Counted from the stretch's first letter, positions 1 to 8,414 are shown. The stretch: 64,000 nucleotides of DNA from Bacillus thuringiensis (GCF_001182785.1 NZ_CP012099.1:3222501-3286500); one strand, 5' to 3'. Notes: generated by a model not told the origin, from the letters alone. Numbers and translations are program-made.

Positions 1-290
1 GGAAAGTTGTTATCCTTTGTCATTTAAAAAAAGGAACAAAAAGAACGAGTGAATTAAAACGATTAATGCCTGGTATTACGCAAAAAATGTTAACACAACA
101 ATTACGGGAACTAGAAGAAGATGGTGTAATCCAAAGGAAAGTATATGACCAAGTACCACCGAAAGTAGAGTACTCTTTAACGGATTACGGTTCGTCTTTA
201 GGAACTATACTCGATTCACTTTGTGCTTGGGGAGAAAATCATCTTGAAAAAAACGGGAACACATCCATGCTGATTACAGCCGATGAATAA
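1..290 (+). CDS. HxlR-family transcriptional regulator, 5' end outside window
   Basis: Partial gene: the frame is open from base 3 and starts inside the GGKWKVVILCHL segment of the HxlR winged helix, so about 20 residues are missing. The visible part has the family signature: LTQQLRELEEDGVI (recognition helix and wing) and PPKVEYSLTDYG. The C-terminal tail HLEKNGNTSMLITA is shared almost residue for residue with the HxlR gene at 4381-4725 on the other strand, so the two are recent paralogs. Family members are small dimeric repressors that often sense electrophiles or oxidants through an N-terminal cysteine. That part is not visible here. The target is unknown. Confidence 0.9.
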   Translation, partial: KVVILCHLKKGTKRTSELKRLMPGITQKMLTQQLRELEEDGVIQRKVYDQVPPKVEYSLTDYGSSLGTILDSLCAWGENHLEKNGNTSMLITADE

Positions 291-322
291 TAACTGTACG
301 TGTAAATTATATTGAAGACATA

Positions 323-360
323 CAACAGATTGAGACAATATTTACCTCAACCTGTTTTTT
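323..360 (+). terminator. Rho-independent terminator after the partial HxlR gene
   Basis: Imperfect stem AACAGATTGAG / CTCAACCTGTT followed by six T on the plus strand, about 35 bases after the stop. Confidence 0.6.
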
Positions 361-368
361 ATGACTCT

Positions 369-1097
369 TTATAACTTTTTTGCCGTAATGACTGTTTCAA
401 ACTCAAAGGTTTCCGGTAGATGATCTGCATAAGAATATTCAAAAGTTCGTCCATCCGTTAAGTAAGCTACTTGTTCAACTCGCATGAGGAAATCCTGATT
501 TGTTAAATTCATAAACTGCTTTTCCCTATCATCTGGGCGAATTCCTTTAACTCTGACAACAGATGTCCCTACTTCAAAACCAAGTTTATTTTGAATATGT
601 GAGTATATCGACTCCTCTAAAACAGAAGCCTCAACACCTGGGATAACCGAGATTGGCATCCATGTATGCTCCATAATCGTCGGAATGCTGTGAATGATGC
701 GGAGGCGAATGATTTTATAGACGAAATCACCGATTGAAACTCCCAATTTCTCAGCAACTACTTCATCAGCACCAACAATCGCAAACTCTATAATTTTACT
801 TTCTACCTCACTGCCGTAAACAGCTTTCGTACCTGTTAAAGTTTGAATCATTCGTGCCTTTTCCTGCTGACGCCAATCTTGCACCACTGTTCCACTTCCG
901 CGCCGGCGGATGATGTAGCCGTCTCTTACTAACAGATCCAGCGCTTTTTTAATAGTAAGTGCTGAAACATCAAATTCTTCAGCAAGGACGGGGCTACTCG
1001 GAATTTTTTCATTGATTTTATATTCACCGTCTAAAATTTGCTGTTTAATCTTTTGATAAATGCCGAGGTATTTTACTTGTGTTGATCCGCTTGCCAT
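369..1097 (-). CDS. GntR-family regulator with UTRA effector domain
   Basis: An N-terminal GntR winged helix (KINEKIPSSPVLAEEFDVSALTIKKALDLLVRDGYIIRR in outline, with the typical allele RRGSGTVV wing) is followed by a UTRA ligand-binding domain ending in FEYSYADHLPETFEFE. That is the HutC/YvoA subfamily, which usually senses a sugar or sugar phosphate. Three ATGs lie close together. AAAGGAGGT sits about 7 bases before the ATG at 1097 but almost touches the one at 1103, so 1097 is preferred (242 residues). It lies directly behind the Gfo/Idh/MocA oxidoreductase gene on the same strand, with its ribosome site in the short gap. It is therefore probably the last gene of that operon and its regulator. 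The ligand cannot be read from sequence. Confidence 0.88.
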   Translation of the reverse strand: MASGSTQVKYLGIYQKIKQQILDGEYKINEKIPSSPVLAEEFDVSALTIKKALDLLVRDGYIIRRRGSGTVVQDWRQQEKARMIQTLTGTKAVYGSEVESKIIEFAIVGADEVVAEKLGVSIGDFVYKIIRLRIIHSIPTIMEHTWMPISVIPGVEASVLEESIYSHIQNKLGFEVGTSVVRVKGIRPDDREKQFMNLTNQDFLMRVEQVAYLTDGRTFEYSYADHLPETFEFETVITAKKL

Positions 1098-1129
1098 TTC
1101 CATACCTCCTTTATACTGCATACTCGCTT

Positions 1130-2191
1130 CTATTCATTCAAATGTAAAGCCTCAAGTTTGTAGACTGAAGGTGATGGGGCAGCAAATCCATTTTCTAAGA
1201 TTTCAATATTCGTTACCGCTTCTTCATCTTTCACAAGTTTTGGTGCACCATTTACAATTGTGTCATAAGCTGCATCATAGAAACGACCGTAATCACCAAG
1301 CGGCGTTTTAATTTGTTTTTCAATCCAGTCACCATTTGCATTACGATACTTAGCAACTCCATAGTACATCGGTGAATCTTCACCAAATCCTGCACTCTCA
1401 GGCATAATACCCGCTTTCAAATCATTTTCCTGCTGATCTTCACCGTATTTAATAAATGATCCATTTGTTCCATGAACGATAAAGCGTGGATAATCTTTTG
1501 CTACGACATGGTTCGTTTTCAGCTTAATCTTCAACTGATTTCCGTAATGTAGACCAACATCGAAATAGTTATCAACCGCACCTTCCATTTCATTATTACG
1601 AATATCGTATGTCACCGTATCTGGACGGCCGAATAGTGAAATCATGCGGTCCATCGTATGAATACCTAAACTGTAAAATGAACCTTCTTCTTTTGGAGCT
1701 TCATGAGTGATTGAACCAGGACGGAAATAATCAATATGCGATTCAATCTCAATAATATCACCAAGGAATCCTTGTTCAACTACTTGCTTCACAGCTAAAA
1801 AATCACCATCAAAACGGCGATTTTGATAAGGCATAACGACTACACCTTTCTCTCGTCCTAAAGCTAATAATTCTTTCGCATGTTCTACTGTATCGCAAAA
1901 TGGTTTTTCAACGATAACTGATTTTCCGGCTAGTATAACTTTTTTTGCTAATTCATAATGCGTATGTGCTGGCGTACAAATCGTCACTACTTGAATTTCA
2001 TTGTCATTCAACAATTCGTCCAAATCAGTAGTGAAGTAAACACCTTTTTCCTCATATGGAGCCGCTAATTCTTCATTTATTTGACGCACAAAAATCGTTT
2101 TTACTTTTATATTTTTACGTGTCTTCAGATAAGGTAGGTGATAACGGTTAGCTGATTTTCCAAATCCAATAAAGCCCATTGTTAATGTCAT
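1130..2191 (-). CDS. Gfo/Idh/MocA-family NAD(P)-dependent oxidoreductase
   Basis: Rossmann N-terminus MGFIGFGKSANRYHLPYL, then the family EKPF motif (VIVEKPFCDT) that carries the catalytic/cofactor lysine, and YQNRRFDGDF, typical of the YhhX/YdgJ/IolW subgroup. Members oxidise or reduce sugars, inositols or related polyols at the cytosolic face with NAD(P). The open frame begins at a TTG at 2200, but AGGAAG is 9 bases from the ATG at 2191 and abuts the TTG, so 2191 is used (353 residues). A GntR/UTRA regulator follows in the same operon. The promoter side (2225-2285) is extremely AT rich with TATATA repeats that could hold the GntR operator. The substrate is unknown. Confidence 0.88.
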   Translation of the reverse strand: MTLTMGFIGFGKSANRYHLPYLKTRKNIKVKTIFVRQINEELAAPYEEKGVYFTTDLDELLNDNEIQVVTICTPAHTHYELAKKVILAGKSVIVEKPFCDTVEHAKELLALGREKGVVVMPYQNRRFDGDFLAVKQVVEQGFLGDIIEIESHIDYFRPGSITHEAPKEEGSFYSLGIHTMDRMISLFGRPDTVTYDIRNNEMEGAVDNYFDVGLHYGNQLKIKLKTNHVVAKDYPRFIVHGTNGSFIKYGEDQQENDLKAGIMPESAGFGEDSPMYYGVAKYRNANGDWIEKQIKTPLGDYGRFYDAAYDTIVNGAPKLVKDEEAVTNIEILENGFAAPSPSVYKLEALHLNE

Positions 2192-2287
2192 GTTCTTCAA
2201 CTTCCTTGCTCATAAATTTTCGTTTCTACATTTATTATATATTTTTATCTTTAAAAGTATATAGTTTTGATTTTAAAATTATATATT

Positions 2288-2333
2288 AAAAAGTCGAGAT
2301 AGAAATCATTTTCTGATCCCCATCTCGACTTTA
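2288..2333 (-). terminator. Terminator downstream of cfa
   Basis: Stem AAAGTCGAGAT / ATCTCGACTTT with a T-rich tail on the minus strand. It lies between the cfa stop and the oxidoreductase promoter. Confidence 0.75.
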
Positions 2334-2404
2334 AGTTATAGACTTATATCCTATCATCATTTTATTTATACTCAATGACTTGAGAGCTAATTGGTTATAT
2401 ACTC

Positions 2405-3577
2405 TTATTCATACATATACGAACGTGTCATCGGAATTGTATCATTAATCCCTTTTGTAAATACAAATTGATGTAAATCAATATTACCTGTAAAGAACGA
2501 AGCTGCACATGCATTTAAATATAAACGCCACATGCGGATAAATCGCTCATCTTTCGTTTTGCAAACTTCCTCTAGTACGTTTTCAAAATTTCGAGCCCAA
2601 TGTTGTAATGTATTCCCGTAATGTCTACGTAAGCTTTCCACATCAACAATGAAAAATTGTTCGTTTGTCATGTTCGTGATTAATTCGTTAACAGCAGGAA
2701 CATACCCACCAGGGAATATATATTTTTCAATCCAACCATTCGTAGCACCACCATTAGCCGGAGAAGTAATGCAATGCAGCAGAGAAATCCCGCCATCATT
2801 TAGTAGTTTGTTAACTGTTTCAAAGTATTGCGTAATGTTGTCTTTTCCTACATGTTCGATCATACCTACACTAACAATTTTATCAAATTTACGATTCTTA
2901 ATATCGCGGTAATCAAGTAAAGATACTTCAACTAAATCCGTAAGTCCCTCTTGTTTAATTCGCTCGGAAGTCTTAGCGTATTGTTCCTCACTTAACGTTA
3001 CTCCCATCGCTTTCACACCGTACTGTTTAGCGGCAGCTGTAATGAGTTCACCCCACCCACAACCGATGTCTAATAGCGTATCACCTTTTTGAAGGTTCAA
3101 CTTTTTCAAAATATGATTCACTTTATTATGCTGCGCTGTCGTTAAAGAATCTTGTTCATTTTGGAAATACGCACAAGAATATGTCATTGTCTCATCAAGC
3201 CATAATTTATAGAAATCGTTCCCAATATCATAATGGTGAGCAATATGTTCTTTATTTTTTTGTTTTGAGAAATTCCATTTACTTTTGAAATATTGCAACT
3301 TACTATCTCCTAAAAAGCTATCCTGCCTTTTATAAATAGATTGAATTGCTTTTTCAAGATTCCCCTCTATTTCAAGGTCCCCATTCATATATGCTTCACC
3401 GAATGCAATAGAAGGATCCTTAGCAATTTCTTTTTTTGAGAGCGGCTTATGGAATGTTATATGAAATTGCGGTTCCCCTTCGCCATATTGTATTGTTTCT
3501 CCATTCCAAAGTGTAATTTGAACTGAATCTGAAAACAGATTTTTAAGTATTTTTTTATAAAAAAGTTCTTCAACCAT
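2405..3577 (-). CDS. cfa: Cyclopropane-fatty-acyl-phospholipid synthase
   Basis: SAM-dependent enzyme that adds a methylene bridge across the double bond of unsaturated acyl chains in membrane phospholipids. Visible are the SAM-binding motif LLDIGCGWGE, the upstream HYDIGNDFYKLWLDETMTYSCAYF block that is diagnostic of Cfa/CmaA enzymes, and SVGMIEHVG. The C-terminal part with YLNACAASFFTGNIDLHQFVF is also family-typical. Length of 390 residues matches the family. The frame extends up to a TTG at 3607, but AGGAG lies 8 bases before the ATG at 3577. Upstream at 3706-3743 is an inverted copy of the operator found before HxlR-linked genes, so cfa may belong to that stress regulon. Confidence 0.95.
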   Translation of the reverse strand: MVEELFYKKILKNLFSDSVQITLWNGETIQYGEGEPQFHITFHKPLSKKEIAKDPSIAFGEAYMNGDLEIEGNLEKAIQSIYKRQDSFLGDSKLQYFKSKWNFSKQKNKEHIAHHYDIGNDFYKLWLDETMTYSCAYFQNEQDSLTTAQHNKVNHILKKLNLQKGDTLLDIGCGWGELITAAAKQYGVKAMGVTLSEEQYAKTSERIKQEGLTDLVEVSLLDYRDIKNRKFDKIVSVGMIEHVGKDNITQYFETVNKLLNDGGISLLHCITSPANGGATNGWIEKYIFPGGYVPAVNELITNMTNEQFFIVDVESLRRHYGNTLQHWARNFENVLEEVCKTKDERFIRMWRLYLNACAASFFTGNIDLHQFVFTKGINDTIPMTRSYMYE

Positions 3578-3705
3578 AAAAACATCTCCTACTAAAAAAT
3601 TGAACAAAAAACTATACTAGTTAATAAGTCTTTTTGAACATAGCTTAAAATCGTTATGACTTTTTGCTACGAGTGTCATTATAAAACGGTTATATTATGA
3701 AGCAT

Positions 3706-3743
3706 AGTACGTACTTTAAAGTGATGTAGGCACTTTTAAGTAC
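3706..3743 (-). promoter_or_regulatory. Putative HxlR-type operator upstream of cfa
   Basis: AGTACGTACT (10-base palindrome) runs into TTTAAAGTG and, 7 bases on, CACTTTTAAGTAC. Read on the minus strand this is the same arrangement as the two sites at 4781-4820 and 4896-4933 before the aldo/keto reductase gene. It lies about 130 bases upstream of the cfa start. Assignment to HxlR proteins is inferred from the matching site at 18347-18389, which sits between an HxlR gene and its divergent partner. Confidence 0.55.
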
Positions 3744-3807
3744 CCATGACTGAAACAGGTCCTCAAAAATTTTACTTTTCATCATAACAACTTTCTAAAG
3801 TTTTAAA

Positions 3808-3843
3808 ACGAAAAACACCACCTCGTCATTAGGTGGTGTTTTC
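3808..3843 (-). terminator. Terminator after HxlR gene 3863-4189
   Basis: Perfect stem AAACACCACCT / AGGTGGTGTTT with T5 on the minus strand. Confidence 0.8.
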
Positions 3844-3862
3844 AATATTACATATAGAGATT

Positions 3863-4189
3863 TCACTTAACTTCTGTGTTTTTTCTATCTATGCATCGTT
3901 CTCCCCATGCGGTTAATTGATTTAATACATTTTGTAAAGACCACCCATAATCGGTTAGGGAGTATTCTACTCGAGGGGGAATTTCTTTGTAAATTTCACG
4001 TGTAATCACACCATCTTCTTCCAGCTCGCGTAGTTGCTGCGTTAACATTCTAACAGAAATTTCAGGAATCAAACGTTGCAACTCACTCGTTCGCTTCTTC
4101 CCTTTCGTTAAGTGACATAAAATGACGACCTTCCACTTTCCACCGATAATTTCTAAAGTTGCTTCTATAGGTATATTATATTGTTTCAC
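3863..4189 (-). CDS. HxlR-family regulator lacking the N-terminal sensing cysteine
   Basis: Complete 108-residue HxlR winged-helix protein: IIGGKWKVVILCHL, RTSELQRL, LTQQLRELEEDGVI and PPRVEYSLTDYG. Start is GTG at 4189 with GAGGAGA four to five bases upstream. The N-terminus reads MKQYNIPIEATL; where family redox sensors have Cys-Pro, this protein has Ile-Pro. If thiol sensing is used it must involve another cysteine (one lies in VVILCHL), or the protein senses something else. It is tandem with the paralog at 4381-4725, but each has its own terminator, so they are separate transcripts. Half-sites AAAAAAGTAC lie upstream at 4280-4308. Confidence 0.9.
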   Translation of the reverse strand: MKQYNIPIEATLEIIGGKWKVVILCHLTKGKKRTSELQRLIPEISVRMLTQQLRELEEDGVITREIYKEIPPRVEYSLTDYGWSLQNVLNQLTAWGERCIDRKNTEVK

Positions 4190-4344
4190 GCGATCTCCTC
4201 TCCTTTTTTATAAATTCCTTATCTATTGTTACGTAAAAATAAATAATTTTCTATACGGCACATTTTAGTTCCTACAGCACAAAAAAGTACCTATATTACA
4301 AAAAAGTAATTATGCTGCTTAAAAATCTCCCTCTATACAAAAAG

Positions 4345-4378
4345 AAAAAACGAACGTATTCTCGTTCGTTTTTTCTTT
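4345..4378 (-). terminator. Terminator after HxlR gene 4381-4725
   Basis: Stem AAAAAACGAACG / CGTTCGTTTTTT, symmetric enough to work on either strand. Confidence 0.75.
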
Positions 4379-4380
4379 CT

Positions 4381-4725
4381 TTATTCAGCTGCGGTTATAA
4401 GCATAGACGTGTTACCATTCTTTTCAAGATGATTTTCTCCCCAGTTACAAAGAGTATCGAGTATAGAATCTAAAGAATGACCGTAATCAGTTAAAGAGTA
4501 TTCTACTTTTGGTGGCACTTGGTTATACACTTTTCTCTCGATTACACCATCTTCTTCTAATTCACGTAATTGTTGCGTTAACATCTTTTGTGTAATACCA
4601 GACATTAATTGTTTTAATTCGCACGTTCTCTTTTTGTCTTTCTTTAAATGACAAAGGATAACTACTTTCCACTTTCCACCGATAACCTCTAAAGTTGCCT
4701 CTACAGGAATATTGTATGTTTTCAT
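4381..4725 (-). CDS. HxlR-family regulator, paralog of the gene at the left edge
   Basis: HxlR winged helix of 114 residues with VIGGKWKVVILCHL, ITQKMLTQQLRELEEDGVI and PPKVEYSLTDYG. AAAGGAG precedes the ATG at 4725 by 7-8 bases; the longer frame to 4758 has no ribosome site. The last residues HLEKNGNTSMLITA match the truncated gene at 1-290, a tail not seen in the other two HxlR proteins here, so these two are recent duplicates in opposite orientation. The N-terminus MKTYNIPVEATL again has Ile-Pro in place of Cys-Pro. It is divergent from the aldo/keto reductase operon across the duplicated operator region, and is the most likely regulator of it. Confidence 0.9.
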   Translation of the reverse strand: MKTYNIPVEATLEVIGGKWKVVILCHLKKDKKRTCELKQLMSGITQKMLTQQLRELEEDGVIERKVYNQVPPKVEYSLTDYGHSLDSILDTLCNWGENHLEKNGNTSMLITAAE

Positions 4726-4780
4726 ATAAAAATCTCCTTTAATAATTTTATAAGACAAATAAGCTAAAATATTTAAATAT

Positions 4781-5025
4781 TACTTTTAAGTATCTATAGC
4801 ACCTTAAAGTACGTACTTTTTATTGTGTTAAACATGTTTCATAATAGCATACGTAAACAGTAGATGAGTAGTACGGTACTAAAAAGTACCTGTGTTACTT
4901 TTAAGTATCTATATCACTTTAAAGTACGTACTTCTCATTATGTAAAATACATTTCATAATAGCATTTGTAAGAGTTGAGTGAGTCATGCAGTATTAGAAA
5001 TTACCTGTACTTTAAAGTGAGTATT
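4781..5025. repeat. Tandem 115-base operator-bearing repeat (about two copies)
   Basis: The 340-base gap between the divergent HxlR gene and the aldo/keto reductase is filled by a direct repeat of period 115. TACTTTTAAGTATCTATA starts at 4781 and 4896; TTTCATAATAGCAT and TACCTGTRYTACTTTWAAGT recur at the same offset, so roughly 2.1 copies run to about 5025. Each copy carries TTAAAGTACGTACTT, i.e. the AGTACGTACT palindrome, next to TTTTAAGTA. A shorter variant ends the array at 5008-5023. It probably gives multiple regulator binding sites in the shared promoter region. Confidence 0.75.
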
Positions 5026-5098
5026 TTTATCATACATTTTGTCAGACGATGAAATGACATGTTTTAATTTTCAAATACATTTTAGGAGGATATCTATA

Positions 5099-6109
5099 AT
5101 GAGTAAATTACTAAAAGAAAAAATCGGTTTTGGTACAGCACCACTAGGAAATATGTACCGTAATATCCCAGAGGAAGAAGCAATCGCTACAGTGGATGCT
5201 GCTTGGGACAATGGTGTTCGTTACTTTGATACAGCTCCACTTTATGGATCTGGCTTAGCAGAAATTCGTCTTGGTGAAGCACTGTCAAAAAGAAATCGTG
5301 ATGATTACTTTTTAAGCACCAAAGTAGGTCGAACGATTTCAGATGAACTAGAAGATCCATCTGCACGTGATTTAGGTGAAAAAGGCGGACTTTTCGAATT
5401 TGGTCGCAAAAATAAAATGATCAATGACTATAGCGCAGATGCAACACTTCGTTCTATCGAGCAAAGTTTGAAACGTTTAAAAACAGATCGTCTAGACTTT
5501 GTATTCATTCATGATTTAGCACAAGACTTTTATGGTGATGAGTGGATTTCACAATTTGAAACAGCTCGAACAGGAGCATTCCGTGCGCTAAAACGTTTAC
5601 GTGAAGAAGGAGTTATTAAGGGCTGGGGGCTTGGAGTAAACAAAGTAGAATCAATTGAACTTATGCTTGATTTAGAAGAAGCGAAACCAAATATATCCTT
5701 ATTAGCTGGTCGCTATTCATTATTAGACCACGAACGTGCATTGCAACGAGTAATGCCTGCAGCTGTAAAGCATAATATGGATATTGTTGTTGGTGGCCCA
5801 TATAGCTCAGGTATTCTTGCTGGCGGCGCTCACTTCGAATATCAAAAAGCATCGCCAGAAATTATTGCAAAAGTTGAGAAAATGAAAGCTCTTGCAGATC
5901 GTCACGACATCAGCATCAAAGCTGCTGCACTACAATTTTCACTAGCTAATCCAGCAGTTGCTGCTGTTGTTCCTGGTGCAAGTAAACCGGAACGAATTGT
6001 AGAAGACCAAAATGCATTAAACACAGTAATTCCAGCAGCATTCTGGGAAGAAATGCGCGAACAAAAACTAGTAGCACCTAATGCACCACTACCAATCAAC
6101 GTAAAATAA
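5099..6109 (+). CDS. Aldo/keto reductase (aldose/pyridoxal dehydrogenase-like)
   Basis: TIM-barrel NADP(H)-dependent oxidoreductase of 336 residues. The catalytic tetrad is visible: Asp44 and Tyr49 in FDTAPLYGSG, Lys75 in LSTKVGR, His138 in FVFIHDL. The long insert after the lysine strand is typical of the D-threo-aldose/L-fucose/pyridoxal dehydrogenase branch. The cofactor phosphate-binding end (VVPGASKPERI) is present. AGGAGG lies 9 bases before the ATG at 5099; the upstream frame to 5039 is not supported. It is followed by an SRPBCC gene in the same direction across a reduced bcr1-like repeat. HxlR-type operators in the promoter suggest induction by a reactive carbonyl or electrophile; the substrate is not known. 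Confidence 0.9.
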   Translation: MSKLLKEKIGFGTAPLGNMYRNIPEEEAIATVDAAWDNGVRYFDTAPLYGSGLAEIRLGEALSKRNRDDYFLSTKVGRTISDELEDPSARDLGEKGGLFEFGRKNKMINDYSADATLRSIEQSLKRLKTDRLDFVFIHDLAQDFYGDEWISQFETARTGAFRALKRLREEGVIKGWGLGVNKVESIELMLDLEEAKPNISLLAGRYSLLDHERALQRVMPAAVKHNMDIVVGGPYSSGILAGGAHFEYQKASPEIIAKVEKMKALADRHDISIKAAALQFSLANPAVAAVVPGASKPERIVEDQNALNTVIPAAFWEEMREQKLVAPNAPLPINVK

Positions 6110-6115
6110 TAATGT

Positions 6116-6175
6116 AACTTTAATCAGTGGGAGCATCCCCCACTGATTATTTACCCGTAAATACCGGGATGAAAA
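6116..6175 (+). repeat. Reduced bcr1-type repeat copy
   Basis: ACTTTAATCAGTGGG then CCCCCACTGATTATT forms the first hairpin of the longer repeat at 33395-33553, followed directly by a stub of its end (ACCCGTAAATACCGGGAT). Internal parts are missing. It sits between the aldo/keto reductase stop and the next ribosome site and could form a processing or attenuating hairpin in the operon mRNA. Confidence 0.6.
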
Positions 6176-6183
6176 GGAGCGTA

Positions 6184-6606
6184 ATGAATATGGCACATAC
6201 TACTACATCTATGGAAATTTTTGCTTCACCTGAACAAGTATGGCAATTAATCGGAGGTTTCAACTCCCTTCCAGACTGGTTACCTTATATACCTAGCAGT
6301 AAATTAACTGAAGGCGGTCGTGTACGTCATCTTGCTAATCCAGATGGCGATACAATTATAGAACGCTTAGAAGTATTCAATGATAAAGAGCGCTACTACA
6401 CGTATTCAATCATGAATGCACCGTTCCCAGTCACTAATTATCTATCTACAATCCAGGTTAAAGAAGGTACTGAAAGTAACACATCGTTAGTAGAGTGGTC
6501 TGGTACGTTCACTCCTGTTGAAGTTAGTGATGAAGAAGCAATTAATCTGTTTCATGGTATTTACAGCGATGGACTGAAAGCATTACAGCAAGCATTTCTA
6601 GATTAA
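6184..6606 (+). CDS. SRPBCC (polyketide cyclase/START-like) family protein
   Basis: Small helix-grip fold protein of about 140 residues, recognised by the N-terminal FASPEQVWQLIGGFNSLPDWLPYI pattern, GGRVRHL, ERYYTYSI and the C-terminal long helix YSDGLKALQQAFL. Such proteins bind hydrophobic ligands; enzymatic activity varies. AGGAG is four bases before the ATG at 6184 and ten before the one at 6190; either may be used. The frame continues upstream into the bcr1-like repeat from a GTG at 6127, which is not a credible start. It is in an operon with the aldo/keto reductase. The exact ligand is unknown. Confidence 0.82.
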   Translation: MNMAHTTTSMEIFASPEQVWQLIGGFNSLPDWLPYIPSSKLTEGGRVRHLANPDGDTIIERLEVFNDKERYYTYSIMNAPFPVTNYLSTIQVKEGTESNTSLVEWSGTFTPVEVSDEEAINLFHGIYSDGLKALQQAFLD

Positions 6607-6727
6607 TTCATGTAATTGATTGAGACGAAAAATTTAATTAACAGTCAAATATTCGATTTTGTTGTTAAATTCATTATGAAAGATAAACAAATACAGCTTT
6701 CATACCTGCTTGTTAATTACAAGAAAT

Positions 6728-6765
6728 AAAAAATACTACCTCCAAATGGAAGGTAGTATTTTTTA
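6728..6765 (-). terminator. Terminator between SRPBCC gene and subtilase
   Basis: AAAAATACTACCT / AGGTAGTATTTTTT stem with T run on both strands; serves both convergent genes. Confidence 0.85.
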
Positions 6766-8142
6766 TTAGTCCGGAAAAACAATTAATCCCTCTTCTTTTT
6801 CATCCTGCTTTAAATCTTCTTCTGGGAAGTTTACAGTTGAATTTTTATCCCCTGTTCTTTTTGTTTCTTCACCTGGAAATACGAAAGTTGAGTTTTCTTT
6901 TCCTTCATTTTTTTCTACGTTATCTGGAAATACCATAGAATCTTGGGTAGTCAAATCACTATGAAATCCAAGGTTAGACAAAATCGCTCTTAAATCTGGT
7001 AAAACCCCTATTTTATCTGATGATGGGTTATTAGACTTTGTGCCTGTATTTGGATTACTTAAAATTGCTCTCAATTCTTTTGGTGTATATGCCTTACCTA
7101 AATGTTCTTTAGCAATCCCTTGAATCGATACAGCAGCCCCAGCAATTATAGGCGAAGCGCTAGAAGTACCACGAAAATTAGAAGTATAACGATTAATTAT
7201 GTTCTGATCTGTAACTTTTTGTCCTTCATTATTTTGATTTTGATATGTATCTAATGTATCAACATACTCTCCCCAACCATATACATCAATTCTACTACCA
7301 GAGTTAGAGAAAGCTAAACGTTTATGAGGAACTCTTGCAGTAGATGCTCCAACTATAATAGCTCCTGAATCTTTAAAGTCTGGACTATTTCGATTTAAAA
7401 TCTGTTTACCATTACGGTCTTTAAATTCATCTAAATCAATCCCACCATTACCAGCTGCTTCTACAATAATAATGCCTTTATCTGTACCTTTGCGAATTGC
7501 ATTAAATATACTCGGGTATACTTCTACTGGTAAAGGGTCATCTCCATATCCATCATATTTAAAGGACTCTTCTATTAATAAAACATCTCCAGCCTGTAAA
7601 GAATCTACGGCACTTAAAATAGCATCTCTTACATCGATTCTCCCATTATCTCGGATCACTGAAATTACTTTTGCCTTTGCTTTTGGTGCAATCCCAATAT
7701 TCCCAATCCCATTGTCAGCTGCAGAAACAACACCTAGAACTGAAGTACCGTGAGAAAGATCATTACTCATTTTTCCAGACATAAATTCAATATTTTGACC
7801 GACTAAATCTTCATGATTTAATAACCAGCCTTCTTCCAAATCTACAAAAGTTGCTCCCTGACCATTTCCTCCTTTAATTCCCCAAGCATAAGGAGCATTA
7901 ATTCCTAAAGGTGCCTCTTCAAGATATCCCTGTCTCGAAAATCTAGGTTCATCATAAGGATTGACTGATAGTACAGGCAATCTCGAGCCAGTTGTTGTAT
8001 TTATACTCTTATTAGAACGAACTTGTATTTTACTAGAATCGTTATTAGCAGCATATACTGTATTTGTTACAAATGTCGTACCTATCCCAGCAAAAGTTGT
8101 AATTGCAAGTGATGATATTAACATACCTTTAAAATTCTTCAT
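6766..8142 (-). CDS. Secreted S8 subtilisin-like serine protease with C-terminal 17-residue repeats
   Basis: 458 residues. Signal peptide about 1-31, then a subtilase domain. The triad is readable: Asp101 in ATFVDLEEGW (the usual DTG is DLE), His131 in SHGTSVLGV, Ser327 in GTSSASPIIAG; oxyanion Asn232 in EAAGNGG. GAGGTGG precedes the ATG. The last 57 residues are charged and low complexity, with four VFP/NFP peptides whose Phe lie at 405, 422, 439 and 456, an exact spacing of 17. No cell-wall anchor is seen. It is probably secreted; the tail may be a processing or partner-binding segment. It is monocistronic between a terminator and a promoter region containing a bcr1 copy. Confidence 0.9.
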   Translation of the reverse strand: MKNFKGMLISSLAITTFAGIGTTFVTNTVYAANNDSSKIQVRSNKSINTTTGSRLPVLSVNPYDEPRFSRQGYLEEAPLGINAPYAWGIKGGNGQGATFVDLEEGWLLNHEDLVGQNIEFMSGKMSNDLSHGTSVLGVVSAADNGIGNIGIAPKAKAKVISVIRDNGRIDVRDAILSAVDSLQAGDVLLIEESFKYDGYGDDPLPVEVYPSIFNAIRKGTDKGIIIVEAAGNGGIDLDEFKDRNGKQILNRNSPDFKDSGAIIVGASTARVPHKRLAFSNSGSRIDVYGWGEYVDTLDTYQNQNNEGQKVTDQNIINRYTSNFRGTSSASPIIAGAAVSIQGIAKEHLGKAYTPKELRAILSNPNTGTKSNNPSSDKIGVLPDLRAILSNLGFHSDLTTQDSMVFPDNVEKNEGKENSTFVFPGEETKRTGDKNSTVNFPEEDLKQDEKEEGLIVFPD

Positions 8143-8414
8143 TTTTCCACCTCTAGTTTTCTATTAGAAATAACATATTTAATAATGTGTATGACTCGAA
8201 AAATATTTTATCTTATTATAAAAATTAAAAGATTTTTATAACTTTTTGATTTACATAAAAACTCCCTTCATTCTTGTAATTCAATGTGTACATTTCAAAA
8301 CAATGCACTTACTGTAACTATTATAGTTACACCTTTATTAATTTTCAACTACGAAATATAAATTTTAAAAAATAAATTTATATTACTTTAAAACAGCACT
8401 AGCCTTTTACGTAC

